Shown here: positions 43,879 through 52,771 of the stretch, in pieces | How positions within the stretch are numbered: position 1 is the first letter of the stretch | How the letters are laid out: every line of letters starts with the position of its first letter | Source: Bin87 sp965204905 | Lineage (GTDB): Bacteria > Chloroflexota > Dehalococcoidia > Lucifugimonadales > UBA3495 | Direction of reading: 5' to 3' | DNA length: 64,000 bases | Assembly: GCA_965204905.1 (NCBI GenBank) | Contig: OZ242042.1 | Coordinates: 992,001-1,056,000 of the forward strand | Position numbers and translations under genes: made by a program | The notes under the pieces: generated by a model | What the model was told of the DNA's origin: nothing | The model's input: only the letters and a program-made list of their open reading frames with translations | Database searches by the model: none

Positions 43879-44580
43879 CTATTGGATGGCGAGCTGCCGG
43901 TCTCGTTCGGCTGCAGTGTGGTTCCCGAGGTTGTCGTAGATCCACGCGCGCATTCGGTACGCTTCGGGATCGTGCTCCTCGAACAGTTCGATGTGCCGGT
44001 CCATGTCGGCGAGGGCGTTGCCCCACTCCGGCGTCGGTAGCCGGGTGTAGGCGACGGCGCGGTGGGCGTAGCCCATGGGGTGGTCGGGATCCAGCACGAT
44101 GGCTCGGGTCGCGTCTTCAATGCCTCTTTCTGGTTGGGGCGTCGGCGCGACGGTGTTGGCGTGTGCCCGCCGGCGCCAGTGACCAGCGTCTTCGGGGTTC
44201 AGCTCAATGGCGCGGCTGTAATCCGCCAGTGCCTGGTCGTGCTTTCCGGCGTACATGAACGCCGTGCCACGGGCCTCGTGAAGGTCGGAGACGGCCGGTT
44301 GGATGCGGATTGCCTCGTCGTAGGCGGCGACGGCTGAGAACCAGGCTGCGGCGCGCATATGAGCATAGCCCTGCCGGTAGGCGTTGATGGCGTCCGCATC
44401 GGTCAGGCCGGCGGGCGGGTCTGCGTCGATGATCTGAACCTGCGACCGGTCCGGTGTCGGAATGGGGTCCTGCCTGCCGAGGGTTTCGTTGCCAGGCTCT
44501 CCCGCGCCGCACGCCAATGTCAACACCATCATCACCATCGCGCAGACGAGGGTGTAGGGGCGTTCGTGTATGCTGGTCAA
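43879..44580 (-). CDS. TPR-repeat lipoprotein
   Basis: 233 aa. A basic N-terminus and hydrophobic core lead to a lipobox LTLAC with the lipid-bearing Cys at residue 24, so it should be exported and anchored to the membrane. After a proline-rich linker, TPR units follow: AINAYRQGYAHMRAAAWFSA, AVAAYDEAIRIQPAVSDLHE, ARGTAFMYAGKHDQALADYS, and RAIELNPEDAGHWRRRAHAN, with two more degenerate units to the end. TPR arrays bind protein partners. It lies between the orphan methylase and the NYN/SIR2 genes with large gaps, so it is probably monocistronic, and a repeat copy follows its stop. Partner unknown. Confidence 0.75.
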   Translation of the reverse strand: MTSIHERPYTLVCAMVMMVLTLACGAGEPGNETLGRQDPIPTPDRSQVQIIDADPPAGLTDADAINAYRQGYAHMRAAAWFSAVAAYDEAIRIQPAVSDLHEARGTAFMYAGKHDQALADYSRAIELNPEDAGHWRRRAHANTVAPTPQPERGIEDATRAIVLDPDHPMGYAHRAVAYTRLPTPEWGNALADMDRHIELFEEHDPEAYRMRAWIYDNLGNHTAAERDRQLAIQ

Positions 44581-45014
44581 GGTTTGCTGTTTGGGGAGGT
44601 GGTCTCGGTGTTGGCCGGATCAGTTTATGGGTTGCCCATCGGGCTCACAAGGTTGGTTGGCGTCCAATCCGGTGGGTAGCCGATGTCCCGTTGCCATCTG
44701 GCGCCAGCGCTCCTGGTTTTTGGCGTATGCGTCCCGTGGGCGCGTTTTCGTGGCCTTGAGGCAAGATTGTTCATCGGATGCGAAAAAGGCGCCAAATGGT
44801 GCCGTTGGGGTGAAGCTGGTAGGCTGAAATGAAACCGGCTACCGCCGCTGTCAGGGCGGCTGCTGTCGCCGACCAATGGCGACAGCAGCATTTCGCTAGC
44901 GGCTTATGTCCGCTCGCTACAGTCTGGCATCACCAATTCTGTCGCTGAAAATGCCTGCGGGCGGCAGAGGCTGAGAGTTGGCGTAGTTGCCGTGGCTCCG
45001 CTTGTGATTGCTTT
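44581..45014. other. Intergenic stretch with repeat-like hairpins
   Basis: About 430 bp. It holds the diverged repeat copy D at 44844-44941. Short open frames on both strands have no support. The promoter of the TPR lipoprotein should be here but was not identified. Confidence 0.5.
44844..44941 (-). repeat. Repeat-like hairpin block, copy D (distant)
   Basis: GCCGCTGTCAGGGCGGC and a perfect GCTGCTGTCGCC / GGCGACAGCAGC stem, ending in a CTGGCATCACCAATTCTG string reminiscent of the CTGGTTGGTGTCATCAATTT end of copy B. It starts about 75 bp after the NYN gene stop on the minus strand. Relationship to copies A-C is suggestive only. Confidence 0.4.
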
Positions 45015-45680
45015 TCAGTTCCAGCGCGACGGTTTGTGCAAGACGAACCCGTTGGCGTCGGTGACTTGCGGGGGAAACTGGCTGTTGGCAATGATGCTAC
45101 GCCCCAACCTGATGGTGGCAGTGGCCTGATGATGCAAATGCTCGGAATGGCGGTTCGGCGGAAAGGCGATTACTACCCGCTTTTCAGGGTAGCTGTGCAG
45201 TACGGTGTTGATCGGGCTCGTTAAATCGCTGTCTGCGGAGATCACAATGGCGGTGTCAAAGGTGTTCCGCATCGCGTCGCGGAGCAACGCCACGGCGATG
45301 TTCACGTCCGTCATTTTTTCTTCAAAAGTTGCCCACGTTGCTCCACACCGCCGGCATCTTCCGGTCTTGGGCAGGTGGTGCCCGTACTGGATCGTCAAGT
45401 CGGGCAGGGTTTCCAACGCCTTCAGGTAAGTGTCCTGGCGTAGTGGTTGATCGGGGTCGCCGAAATGGGGCAGGAACCGGGCGGTGAAGTATCTGACCAT
45501 AACCAGGCTCTGGTCGGGACGTAGCAGGCGTTCCGCCAATCGGCGTAGGTTCAGCCAGTAGTAGCGGCGCCAGCGTCGCGATTTGAGGCCGTGGTAGAGG
45601 TTCAGCCCATCAACGTACACCGCCACCCGGTGGAGCTGCGCTTGGCTTTCGTCAGGAATGTCGGCAATGGAAGTTGACAT
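45015..45680 (-). CDS. NYN-domain (PIN-like) ribonuclease
   Basis: 221 aa. VAVYVDGLNLYHGL at residues 19-32 has the first acidic residue of the NYN fold, EEKMTDVNIAVALLRDAM at 120-137 the second and third, and TAIVISADSDLTSPINTVLH at 143-162 the fourth; together they form the metal-binding active site. A short CRRC knuckle precedes the second motif, as in many bacterial NYN proteins of this subfamily. Length is typical. Such proteins are predicted RNases of the PIN superfamily. It lies 155 bp behind the SIR2 gene on the same strand and could be the last gene of the type I RM operon, or be transcribed separately. No Shine-Dalgarno is visible, and its start codon overlaps a plus-strand TTGACA. 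Confidence 0.8.
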   Translation of the reverse strand: MSTSIADIPDESQAQLHRVAVYVDGLNLYHGLKSRRWRRYYWLNLRRLAERLLRPDQSLVMVRYFTARFLPHFGDPDQPLRQDTYLKALETLPDLTIQYGHHLPKTGRCRRCGATWATFEEKMTDVNIAVALLRDAMRNTFDTAIVISADSDLTSPINTVLHSYPEKRVVIAFPPNRHSEHLHHQATATIRLGRSIIANSQFPPQVTDANGFVLHKPSRWN

Positions 45681-45767
45681 TTTGTTGCATTTCGCGTAGC
45701 CTAGATCTCAACCCCCCCAGCGGGTAGTGCTGCTGGGCCGACGCTCCCGCAAGGGGGCGTTTCTTTT
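45674..45767 (+). ncRNA. Candidate short plus-strand transcript between NYN and SIR2 genes
   Basis: A consensus -35 TTGACA (45674-45679) is followed after exactly 17 bases by a poor -10, TAGCCT (45697-45702). About 35 bases further comes an intrinsic terminator ACGCTCCC-gcaa-GGGGGCGT with TTCTTTT (45741-45767). No plus-strand gene lies nearby. The predicted RNA would be about 60 nt with two hairpins (CCAGC...GCTGG and the terminator), antisense to the leader of the NYN gene. Confidence 0.35.
45741..45767 (+). terminator. Intrinsic terminator with no plus-strand gene
   Basis: Eight-base-pair stem with one G-T pair, a GCAA tetraloop and a TTCTTTT tail on the plus strand. It is in the 155-bp gap between two minus-strand genes. 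Confidence 0.7.
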
Positions 45768-45835
45768 GCCCTCCGCTACCCGGAACGTTGTGAATCTACG
45801 GCGGTCTGACCTGCGTCGAGATCGCGTTCTGGTCA

Positions 45836-48800
45836 TCATGTGACCTCTGCGGCTCTTTTTATTGGCGGAGTGCTTCGGCTTTCATCGTCCTCGAATTCTT
45901 GGCGCATCGGAACGGCGTTGCGGACTTCAGGTAATGGATCTTCTCTGGCTATCTCCAGCCATCGAGTAACTGTGGGGTGTTCCTGCAGCCCGCCTTCCGC
46001 CATTGCTGCGGCGAGTTGTGCGCAGAATAGCCGTTCCAAAGGAACGTCGTCCGGGGCATCATGGTGGCGTTCATAGCGGAGCTCCTCGGCAAGGTAGTCC
46101 AGTCCGTCTAGTGCTAACTGTCGGATGGCTTTCGTGTGGGTATGCTCGCCGTTTTCGAATATCCACCGTGCTGCTGCTAGAGCGCTTGGCAACACTGGTC
46201 TCCTGCGGGAGGCAATGGAAATTCCGATTTCTCGTACCAGGTCGTCCGGTGGATTAGGCGTACCAGATTCGGTTTCCATCGTTCCTTCGATCCATTGACG
46301 CACTCCTTCCACGGCGTTGTCCGCCATGTCTATTTGGTTGGAGGTCATGCCAACTCGTAGTGCCGTGGCGACATCAGCAGACCGCATTGGCGTGGCTCTG
46401 ACGATGCTCGTGGCCATCGTGAGTGCCGGAATTTGTTTTTCTTTCAACCTCTGCATTTTTGAGTACAGCTTTTCGCCTGTCTGCTCAGACAGTCCCACTT
46501 CTCTGGTGATCGCAGCGAGTACTTGAGATACGTGTCGGATGCGTGCTTTATGAGCGTCTCCCATGGCGCGCAGAAAGAATGGGTACTCAGGTGGGGCAAC
46601 CTCTGGCACGGCGGCTTCAGCCCAAACTTCTACCATTCTTTGGAGATTCGCTCTCTTTGGATCAGGCAAATCCAGTCGCCGTCCGCGGGTTTGAAGGCTC
46701 CCGATTGCCGCTCCGATTTGCCAAAGTCGGCTATCCATATCTTGCGTATCGTGGTTCAACCCATTGATGGAACTCGGGGATGCCTCAAATGAATTCTTGT
46801 GTTGCCATCCGGTTGTGTCGTCTTCCGCCATCCATTTAGTGATGAAGTTCTTCTGCGCGACAGCGGGCATGGGTTCTGGCAACGTTAGGAGATCACAATC
46901 GGGTATTCGGATACCCGTAGGTAGTCCATCTGGGGGAGTGTGCTGATCGCACCACAGCGCATTGGCAATCGTCTGCGACTCGTGGTCCGTGAGCAAACCA
47001 GAACTCGCCAGCTGAAGCATCCTGATGGACGCTCTGTTTCGCACGGCAGCGTCCCCGGTTAAAGCGCTGACAACTAGGTCGATGGCAGATCTCCACTGGT
47101 GTTCGTTGTCGGGTGTGCGTTGCAAGATAGTGCTGTCATTGGCGAATATGTCGACGGGGTCTACCCACGCGTACCCCATTAGAGGGGGATCGCTGTTCAT
47201 TCCAGCTATCGGGGCATTCAGCAAATCAAGGGCATGACGATGGCGGCATTCATTGGGTATGGCTTGCCATGACCGCTCTAGCAGATGCCGGATCACCGTA
47301 TCCCAGGTTCCTCGCTGGATTTGAGGGTCTCGGTAAAATTCCAGTGCCTTGCCCAAGATGGTTTGTGACAGGTCAGCTGCTACTCTGGTTACCAGTCGCG
47401 ATAGCACTTCAAATGCAGGCTCGGTTCTCGATTGTAGATTCGCGGTAGCCGAATTTGAAAACGCCCTGTTTATGATCATCAGGCAGGCTTCAGCCAATCT
47501 GTCAGCCTGCGTGGTCTGCAAGTTTGCCAATCTGGTCCGCGACAGCACTCTACCAAGCGTTTTATCGGTGTCGCTACTGCTCGTTCGGAGGACTAGACGT
47601 ATGGCCAGTTCCAAGTTTTCGTCGGCCATCTCGTCAGCTGCTTTCTTCAGGACGCCGGCCCATACGTTCGTCGAGATTTTTACGTTGGTTGCGAGTCTGG
47701 TTGCGAAAGGCGGCAAACCGGCAATCTCTGACAGGCGGATCGCTCGGTAAGCGGCGGCCTGGGGATCGTAGTTGCTGTGGCGGACGCTGGTCCCTCGCCG
47801 TCTGTTGATGTCGAATACTGGGGGTTCATCTTCCGTCTTGTTTTGGCCCATGGCATCCAGTATGGACTGCTGCTCGTCGAATACGTCGCATCGGAGTGGT
47901 ACTAAATCCCTGAGCCGCTTGAGAATGGTTTGGCGATTATCCCGGGCTATTGCCATCAGTGTGGCCCACGCTTCACGCGACGGACCAGCTACACTGCTTT
48001 GGTCGTCTGGCATTACCCTCACCGCTACGATGGCGTGCTGAAGCAATTGTGCGGCTTCGTCGTCGCGTCCAGCTTCCCAAAGAATGGCTGATTTGCGCAT
48101 CATCCAAGCTGGGTCGCAGTTTTCGGTCTGCCAATCCGTCAGCGATGCACCAAGTGATTCGAAGTCGAAGTCGTAGATTGCCCAAAGGCATCTTTCGTGG
48201 CGGATTCGGTGATGAATCTCCGTGTCTTCGTTTTGGAATGCCGCCAACGCCTGTACCCACTTCTCAAACGAATCTCGGTCCAGCCGGTACCGCGCTGCCG
48301 TTACCAGCGCAGCCGCAACGTGGCGCCAAGCATCACGGATTGTCGTCCAATCTTCATTCGGAGCGTATGTGTCGCCTAACCTGTGGTTTTGGCAGTCGAT
48401 TGCATCTAGGGTTTCCGCTATCGCGGATTCGAAATCCGGGTACATCGGTACGAGTAGGACTTCTTGGCGCCACACCAGTTCCCTTATGGCATTCAGCCGT
48501 TCGATTGGTGCGAGGTCAGGGAGAGCCCTCAGTATCTCGTGTCCCCATTCGTTTGTTCGCCAGTCCATTCCTTGGCGATTAGTGCTAGGCATCGTGAGCC
48601 AACCTGGGTACATCAGCCTGTTGTGACGCCAGACTGTTGTGACCGCTTTGATTTCCTCGACAGAGGCGGGTTCCTCTGGGTTATCTGTGGCTGGTTCGGC
48701 TTGAGGGACCACCGATGTTATCGTGTCGATCGGTTGGAGAATGTCGGGTATGTCAATCGCTCGCCGGCTCGGCAACGAGGGCCATTCGGTAACGTCGTAG

Positions 48801-49666
48801 GGTTCCCCGCTTTCGAGGGTATGCAGAAGCCATTGGGTAGCGTACTGGTGGTGTAGGTTTTGCTCCTGCCACTGGTTGCTTTGCGGGTGTCGCGCGAGGT
48901 CGATTGGGACTACTCTACGTTCTTCCAGCATCCGCCGTCGGTGTTCTGATAGCTGTAGATACCCGGCTAAGTAGATCTTCGGCGCCGACTCGCCCAGATT
49001 GTCCCGAACCCATCCTGACCAGTTCAGGAAGTTTGGGTCTTCTCCAGAGAATCCAATGAGGAAGAACACCGTCTCCATCATGGCCTGCTGGACGGTGTTG
49101 ACGAAGGGAGCGAAATTCGTCGGGTAAGTCCGGTAGTCTTCCTCGGTGGCAATCAGGCCGGATTGTCCGGGTAGTGAGCCGTGCAGTTTTACGATGCGCG
49201 GTCGGGTCTCCATGGGAATTTGGCCAGTGCTCGTGATGACGCTGTAATTCCTCTCGGTAACGTTGCTTCTCGCCCGTTCCAGAAGGTCATCCCAGTTGGT
49301 GGTGTAGATGTCCGCCCACGGTAGTTTCAGTAACCGGTGGTGAGCATCGCCGGGGTTATATGCTTCGTGGGGGACCAGCTTGCCGAGCGCGGCGTATAGC
49401 TCTGTTTCTCCGAACGCGGCTTTGTATTCTTGGGCGGTGCGCAGAGGGTCGTAGTAGCCGCCGCTTTTCTCATGCGGGTACAGCTCCTCGTGGAGCTTGC
49501 TCGTAACTTGGTCCCAGGTGGGCAGGTTGCCTACGTTGGGGCGGACTGAGACGGCGTTCTGGCTGAAACCACTTCCTACCATTACAGAAGCTCCGCCACC
49601 GGGACGTCGGTGCAGGGCGTCGCGTACCTTATTGATGTGGCTCTGGTCTGTAAAAGTCATTTTCAT
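45836..49666 (-). CDS. SIR2-domain protein coupled to a type I RM operon
   Basis: 1276 aa. The SIR2_2-type NADase fold fills residues 1-290: VMVGSGFSQNAV at 29-40 binds the nucleotide, YTTNWDDLLE at 121-130 holds the conserved Asn/Asp, KLHGSLPG at 160-167 the catalytic His, and FLIGFSGEDPNFLNW at 202-216 the GFSxxDPN closing motif. The remaining roughly 980 residues are helical without a recognised domain (possibly TPR/HEAT-like) and may be a sensor. No P-loop is seen. In other defence systems SIR2 effectors deplete NAD+ when infection is sensed; that activity is inferred here. The start codon overlaps the hsdR stop by 4 bp (ATGA), so it is co-translated with the restriction subunit. A second ATG two codons on is an alternative start. 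Confidence 0.85.
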   Translation of the reverse strand: MKMTFTDQSHINKVRDALHRRPGGGASVMVGSGFSQNAVSVRPNVGNLPTWDQVTSKLHEELYPHEKSGGYYDPLRTAQEYKAAFGETELYAALGKLVPHEAYNPGDAHHRLLKLPWADIYTTNWDDLLERARSNVTERNYSVITSTGQIPMETRPRIVKLHGSLPGQSGLIATEEDYRTYPTNFAPFVNTVQQAMMETVFFLIGFSGEDPNFLNWSGWVRDNLGESAPKIYLAGYLQLSEHRRRMLEERRVVPIDLARHPQSNQWQEQNLHHQYATQWLLHTLESGEPYDVTEWPSLPSRRAIDIPDILQPIDTITSVVPQAEPATDNPEEPASVEEIKAVTTVWRHNRLMYPGWLTMPSTNRQGMDWRTNEWGHEILRALPDLAPIERLNAIRELVWRQEVLLVPMYPDFESAIAETLDAIDCQNHRLGDTYAPNEDWTTIRDAWRHVAAALVTAARYRLDRDSFEKWVQALAAFQNEDTEIHHRIRHERCLWAIYDFDFESLGASLTDWQTENCDPAWMMRKSAILWEAGRDDEAAQLLQHAIVAVRVMPDDQSSVAGPSREAWATLMAIARDNRQTILKRLRDLVPLRCDVFDEQQSILDAMGQNKTEDEPPVFDINRRRGTSVRHSNYDPQAAAYRAIRLSEIAGLPPFATRLATNVKISTNVWAGVLKKAADEMADENLELAIRLVLRTSSSDTDKTLGRVLSRTRLANLQTTQADRLAEACLMIINRAFSNSATANLQSRTEPAFEVLSRLVTRVAADLSQTILGKALEFYRDPQIQRGTWDTVIRHLLERSWQAIPNECRHRHALDLLNAPIAGMNSDPPLMGYAWVDPVDIFANDSTILQRTPDNEHQWRSAIDLVVSALTGDAAVRNRASIRMLQLASSGLLTDHESQTIANALWCDQHTPPDGLPTGIRIPDCDLLTLPEPMPAVAQKNFITKWMAEDDTTGWQHKNSFEASPSSINGLNHDTQDMDSRLWQIGAAIGSLQTRGRRLDLPDPKRANLQRMVEVWAEAAVPEVAPPEYPFFLRAMGDAHKARIRHVSQVLAAITREVGLSEQTGEKLYSKMQRLKEKQIPALTMATSIVRATPMRSADVATALRVGMTSNQIDMADNAVEGVRQWIEGTMETESGTPNPPDDLVREIGISIASRRRPVLPSALAAARWIFENGEHTHTKAIRQLALDGLDYLAEELRYERHHDAPDDVPLERLFCAQLAAAMAEGGLQEHPTVTRWLEIAREDPLPEVRNAVPMRQEFEDDESRSTPPIKRAAEVT

Positions 49667-52600
49667 CTACCTCGAACGAGGTTCAGCTGCGGAGATTCGG
49701 CAATCCTGTCGAAGATTGATCGCGCAATGACCGGGAACACGTCGCGCTTGGCGTCGTTGTCGGTCATGTATTTGTTCACCAGCGTCCCGTTGGAGTTGAG
49801 CATCTGCACCATGATGTTGTCAATCATTCCGCCAATGGCAAGCTCGAATTTGTCGTACTCGTTGGCGGTGGCAAGGATGCGGAACTGCTCGTCGTTGGTC
49901 GCTTTGGCCACGATCTGCTGGAAGAACAACCGATCCGCCTCGCCCAGGTTCATGCCGTGCTGATCGTTGAGGATTTCGATGATCTCGGAGAGCGGCGCTT
50001 TTTCCTGGGGGGATTGCCCGGTGCCCACTTCGTTGGGGCCGCTGACGGTGTTGTCGCCGTCAATTTCGATTGAGCCGTACCACTTCCGTTGTAGCCGGTA
50101 TGACTCAAGGTCAACGTGGTTGGCGATGTTGATTGGCTCTGCCCTGCGGTCGGTTCGCAAGTACGGGAGCAGGAACTTTCCGTAGAGCGACAGTTTCTCC
50201 AGCTGGCTGTCCCCGTAAGGGATGATCTGGCTGAGGAAGGTGTATAGCTTGCAGAATGCGTTCAGCTTGTCGCGGAATTCATCTGCGGCGGCTTCGTCTG
50301 CTGCCCGGTACCGTTGCACGGCGGGTTGCAAGCTGGATTGCAATTTGGCGTGGGTTCGTTTGTGGGACAGGTTCAGCCCGCTGAAGTAGGTCTGGGCGAA
50401 GGCGTCCACTTCGTCCTGATGGTAGATGCCGGTGTCGTCCAGTTCCGCCTTGAGTTGGTCAAGGCGGTAAGGATCGGTGACTTCCTCGATTTCGGTGCGG
50501 TCGTAGTACGGCGCGAACGCGTCTGCGATGCCCTCGGGATCGTTTCTGAAGTCAAGGACAAATGGGTCTTGCTTGCCCGCTGCGGTGCGGTTGAGCCGCG
50601 ATAGGGTCTGAACCGCCTGCACGCCGTCCAGTCGCTTGTCGACGTACATGGCCTGTAGTTTGGGCTGGTCAAAGCCGGTTTGGTACTTGTCCGCGGCCAG
50701 CAGCACGTTGTAGTCGGGTGAGTCGAACCGCTCCGGTAGCTCCGTCTCTCGGATGCGGCGTCCAGTAACTACGTCAGTGTTCATCCCTGGCTCTGTGAAT
50801 TCGTCTCCGGTATCTGGGTCGGTTACCGTTCCGCTGAACGCGACCAGGGGGGCGACGTCGGTGTAGCCTTTTTCCTGAATGTATTTGTCAAAGGCCCGTT
50901 TGTAGCGGACAGCGCTAAGTCGTGATTCCGTTACGACCATGGCCTTGGCTTGGCCATTCATCAGGTGCCCCACGTGTTCCCGGAAGTGCTCGATGATTAC
51001 CTCGGTCTTCTGGGCGATGTTGTAAGGGTGCAGGGCTGCGAATCTCGCCAGCGCAGCCGCGGCTTTGCGTTTGGGGAAGTCAGGATCTTCCTGAGCCTGC
51101 TTGTTGAGCTTGTAGTAGGTGTCGTAGTCGGTGTACCGCTCCAGGACGCTGAGGATGAATCCCTCTTCGATAGCCTGCCGCATACTGTACAGGTGGAAAG
51201 AGTGCGGCTTCCCGTCGGGTCCGGCGGTCCCGAATAGCTCGATGGTCTTGGCCTTGGGGGTGGCGGTGAAGGCGAAGAAGGAAAGGTTCGGCTGTGGGCC
51301 TCTGGCTTCTGCCATTGCGGTAAGGGCATCTTCGAGGTCTTCCGTGTCCTGTGGTGCGCCGGTGTCAGCCTGCCCCTTGGCGCCCAGGATGGAACGCATC
51401 TCGCCGGCGGTTGATCCAGACTGGCTGGAGTGCGCCTCGTCCACGATTATGGCGTAATTGCGCCCGGCTATCTGAGTACGCCAGGCGTTGGCCTGCTCGG
51501 CGTCTGCCGCATTGGGTTCGTCGGATGAATCGGCGCCGGCGATGTTCAGCAACCCCCGCATGATGAAGGGGAACTTCTGGATGGTGGTGATCACTATCTT
51601 CGTGCCGTCGACCAGCGCCTGCGCCAGTTGCCTGGAGTCTTGGTCAATGGGTTTGACCACGCCCCTGACGTGCTCAATCTGGTGGATCGCGTCCTGGAGT
51701 TGCTGGTCCAGCACTCGGCGGTCGGTGATGACAACCACGCAGTCGAAAATGACGTTGTTGGAATCGTCGTGCAGGTTGGACAGCTTGTACGCCAGCCAGG
51801 ATATGCTGTTGGTCTTGCCGCTGCCGGCGGAATGCTGAATCAGGTAGTTGTGCCCGGGGCCATCTTGCTTGGCTGCATCGATCAGCTTGGTTACGGCGTC
51901 CAGCTGGTGATACCGGGGGAAGATGGTGGCCCTGTGGGTCACGGTTCTCGCCCCGCTTTGGATGTACTCCTTCCGCTGGGTTCTCTCAACGAGAACGTAG
52001 TACCCAATGATCTCGAGGAAGCGCTCGGGTTGGAGAATTTCTTTCCAGAAGTAATCGGTGTTGTAGCCGTCGGGGTTGACCGGGTTTCCGGCGCCGCAGC
52101 GCAGTTCCCCGGGTGCGTTGCCCATGTTGAACGGCAGGAATCTGGTATTGTCCCTGTTGATGGCGGTCGCCATGTGGATTTCGTCGTAGTCGGCGGCAAA
52201 GTGGACGATGGCACGTTTGCGTTCCTTGAACAGGGGCGCATTGGGGTCGCGGTCTTCTCTGTACTGGCGTACTGCGTCTTCCCATGACTGACCGGTCATC
52301 GGGTTTTTCAATTCGCACGTGGCTACGGGAATCCCGTTCAGGGCAAGCAGGAGATCAACGGTGTGTCCGTGGTTCGGATGGCACGGGACCTGTCGGCTGA
52401 TGGTCAGCCGGTTGGCTTGGTATTTCGCCATCGTGTCGGGGTTGAGATCGTTGGCCGGTTTGAAGAACGCGACCTTGAGCGTCTGCCCCGTGCAGCGAAA
52501 ACCGTGCCGCAGCACGTCCAGCGTGCCGCGGTCGTCCAGGGTCCTGATGAGAGCCTGCTGCGTTTGGCTTTCGGCTTGTGAACCGTGCAGGTTTGCGATC

Positions 52601-52767
52601 TTCGCCCACGGCTCGGGCTGAGTGGCTTTGATGAAGTCGATGGCCTGTTCGGCGAATATGGCGGTGTTGACGTTCCATCCCGATATGTCGGCTCTGTGCC
52701 ATCCGTTGTCGAGGAGTGCGGCTTCCACTGCGTCCTCAAAGGCGCGTTCCGTGGTTTGCGATGTCAT
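49663..52767 (-). CDS. hsdR: Type I restriction endonuclease subunit R
   Basis: 1034 aa from the ATG at 52767 (MTSQTTERAF), with GGAG 7 bases upstream and only 4 bp after the hsdS stop; the longer frame overlaps hsdS and is rejected. The nuclease domain shows HTVDLLLALNGIPVATCELKN near residues 130-155, a PD-(D/E)XK site with the ELK. The motor domain has LIQHSAGSGKTNSISWLAYK near 305-325 (Walker A), NYAIIVDEAHSSQSG near 440 (DEAH) and SFFAFTATPKAKT near 490; a helicase C-terminal part contains YQTGFDQPKLQAMYVDKRLD and QTLSRLNRTAAGK. It translocates on unmodified DNA and cuts when blocked. It pairs with hsdM and hsdS upstream; the SIR2 gene follows with an ATGA overlap. Confidence 0.9.
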   Translation of the reverse strand: MTSQTTERAFEDAVEAALLDNGWHRADISGWNVNTAIFAEQAIDFIKATQPEPWAKIANLHGSQAESQTQQALIRTLDDRGTLDVLRHGFRCTGQTLKVAFFKPANDLNPDTMAKYQANRLTISRQVPCHPNHGHTVDLLLALNGIPVATCELKNPMTGQSWEDAVRQYREDRDPNAPLFKERKRAIVHFAADYDEIHMATAINRDNTRFLPFNMGNAPGELRCGAGNPVNPDGYNTDYFWKEILQPERFLEIIGYYVLVERTQRKEYIQSGARTVTHRATIFPRYHQLDAVTKLIDAAKQDGPGHNYLIQHSAGSGKTNSISWLAYKLSNLHDDSNNVIFDCVVVITDRRVLDQQLQDAIHQIEHVRGVVKPIDQDSRQLAQALVDGTKIVITTIQKFPFIMRGLLNIAGADSSDEPNAADAEQANAWRTQIAGRNYAIIVDEAHSSQSGSTAGEMRSILGAKGQADTGAPQDTEDLEDALTAMAEARGPQPNLSFFAFTATPKAKTIELFGTAGPDGKPHSFHLYSMRQAIEEGFILSVLERYTDYDTYYKLNKQAQEDPDFPKRKAAAALARFAALHPYNIAQKTEVIIEHFREHVGHLMNGQAKAMVVTESRLSAVRYKRAFDKYIQEKGYTDVAPLVAFSGTVTDPDTGDEFTEPGMNTDVVTGRRIRETELPERFDSPDYNVLLAADKYQTGFDQPKLQAMYVDKRLDGVQAVQTLSRLNRTAAGKQDPFVLDFRNDPEGIADAFAPYYDRTEIEEVTDPYRLDQLKAELDDTGIYHQDEVDAFAQTYFSGLNLSHKRTHAKLQSSLQPAVQRYRAADEAAADEFRDKLNAFCKLYTFLSQIIPYGDSQLEKLSLYGKFLLPYLRTDRRAEPINIANHVDLESYRLQRKWYGSIEIDGDNTVSGPNEVGTGQSPQEKAPLSEIIEILNDQHGMNLGEADRLFFQQIVAKATNDEQFRILATANEYDKFELAIGGMIDNIMVQMLNSNGTLVNKYMTDNDAKRDVFPVIARSIFDRIAESPQLNLVRGR

Positions 52768-52771
52768 GGGG

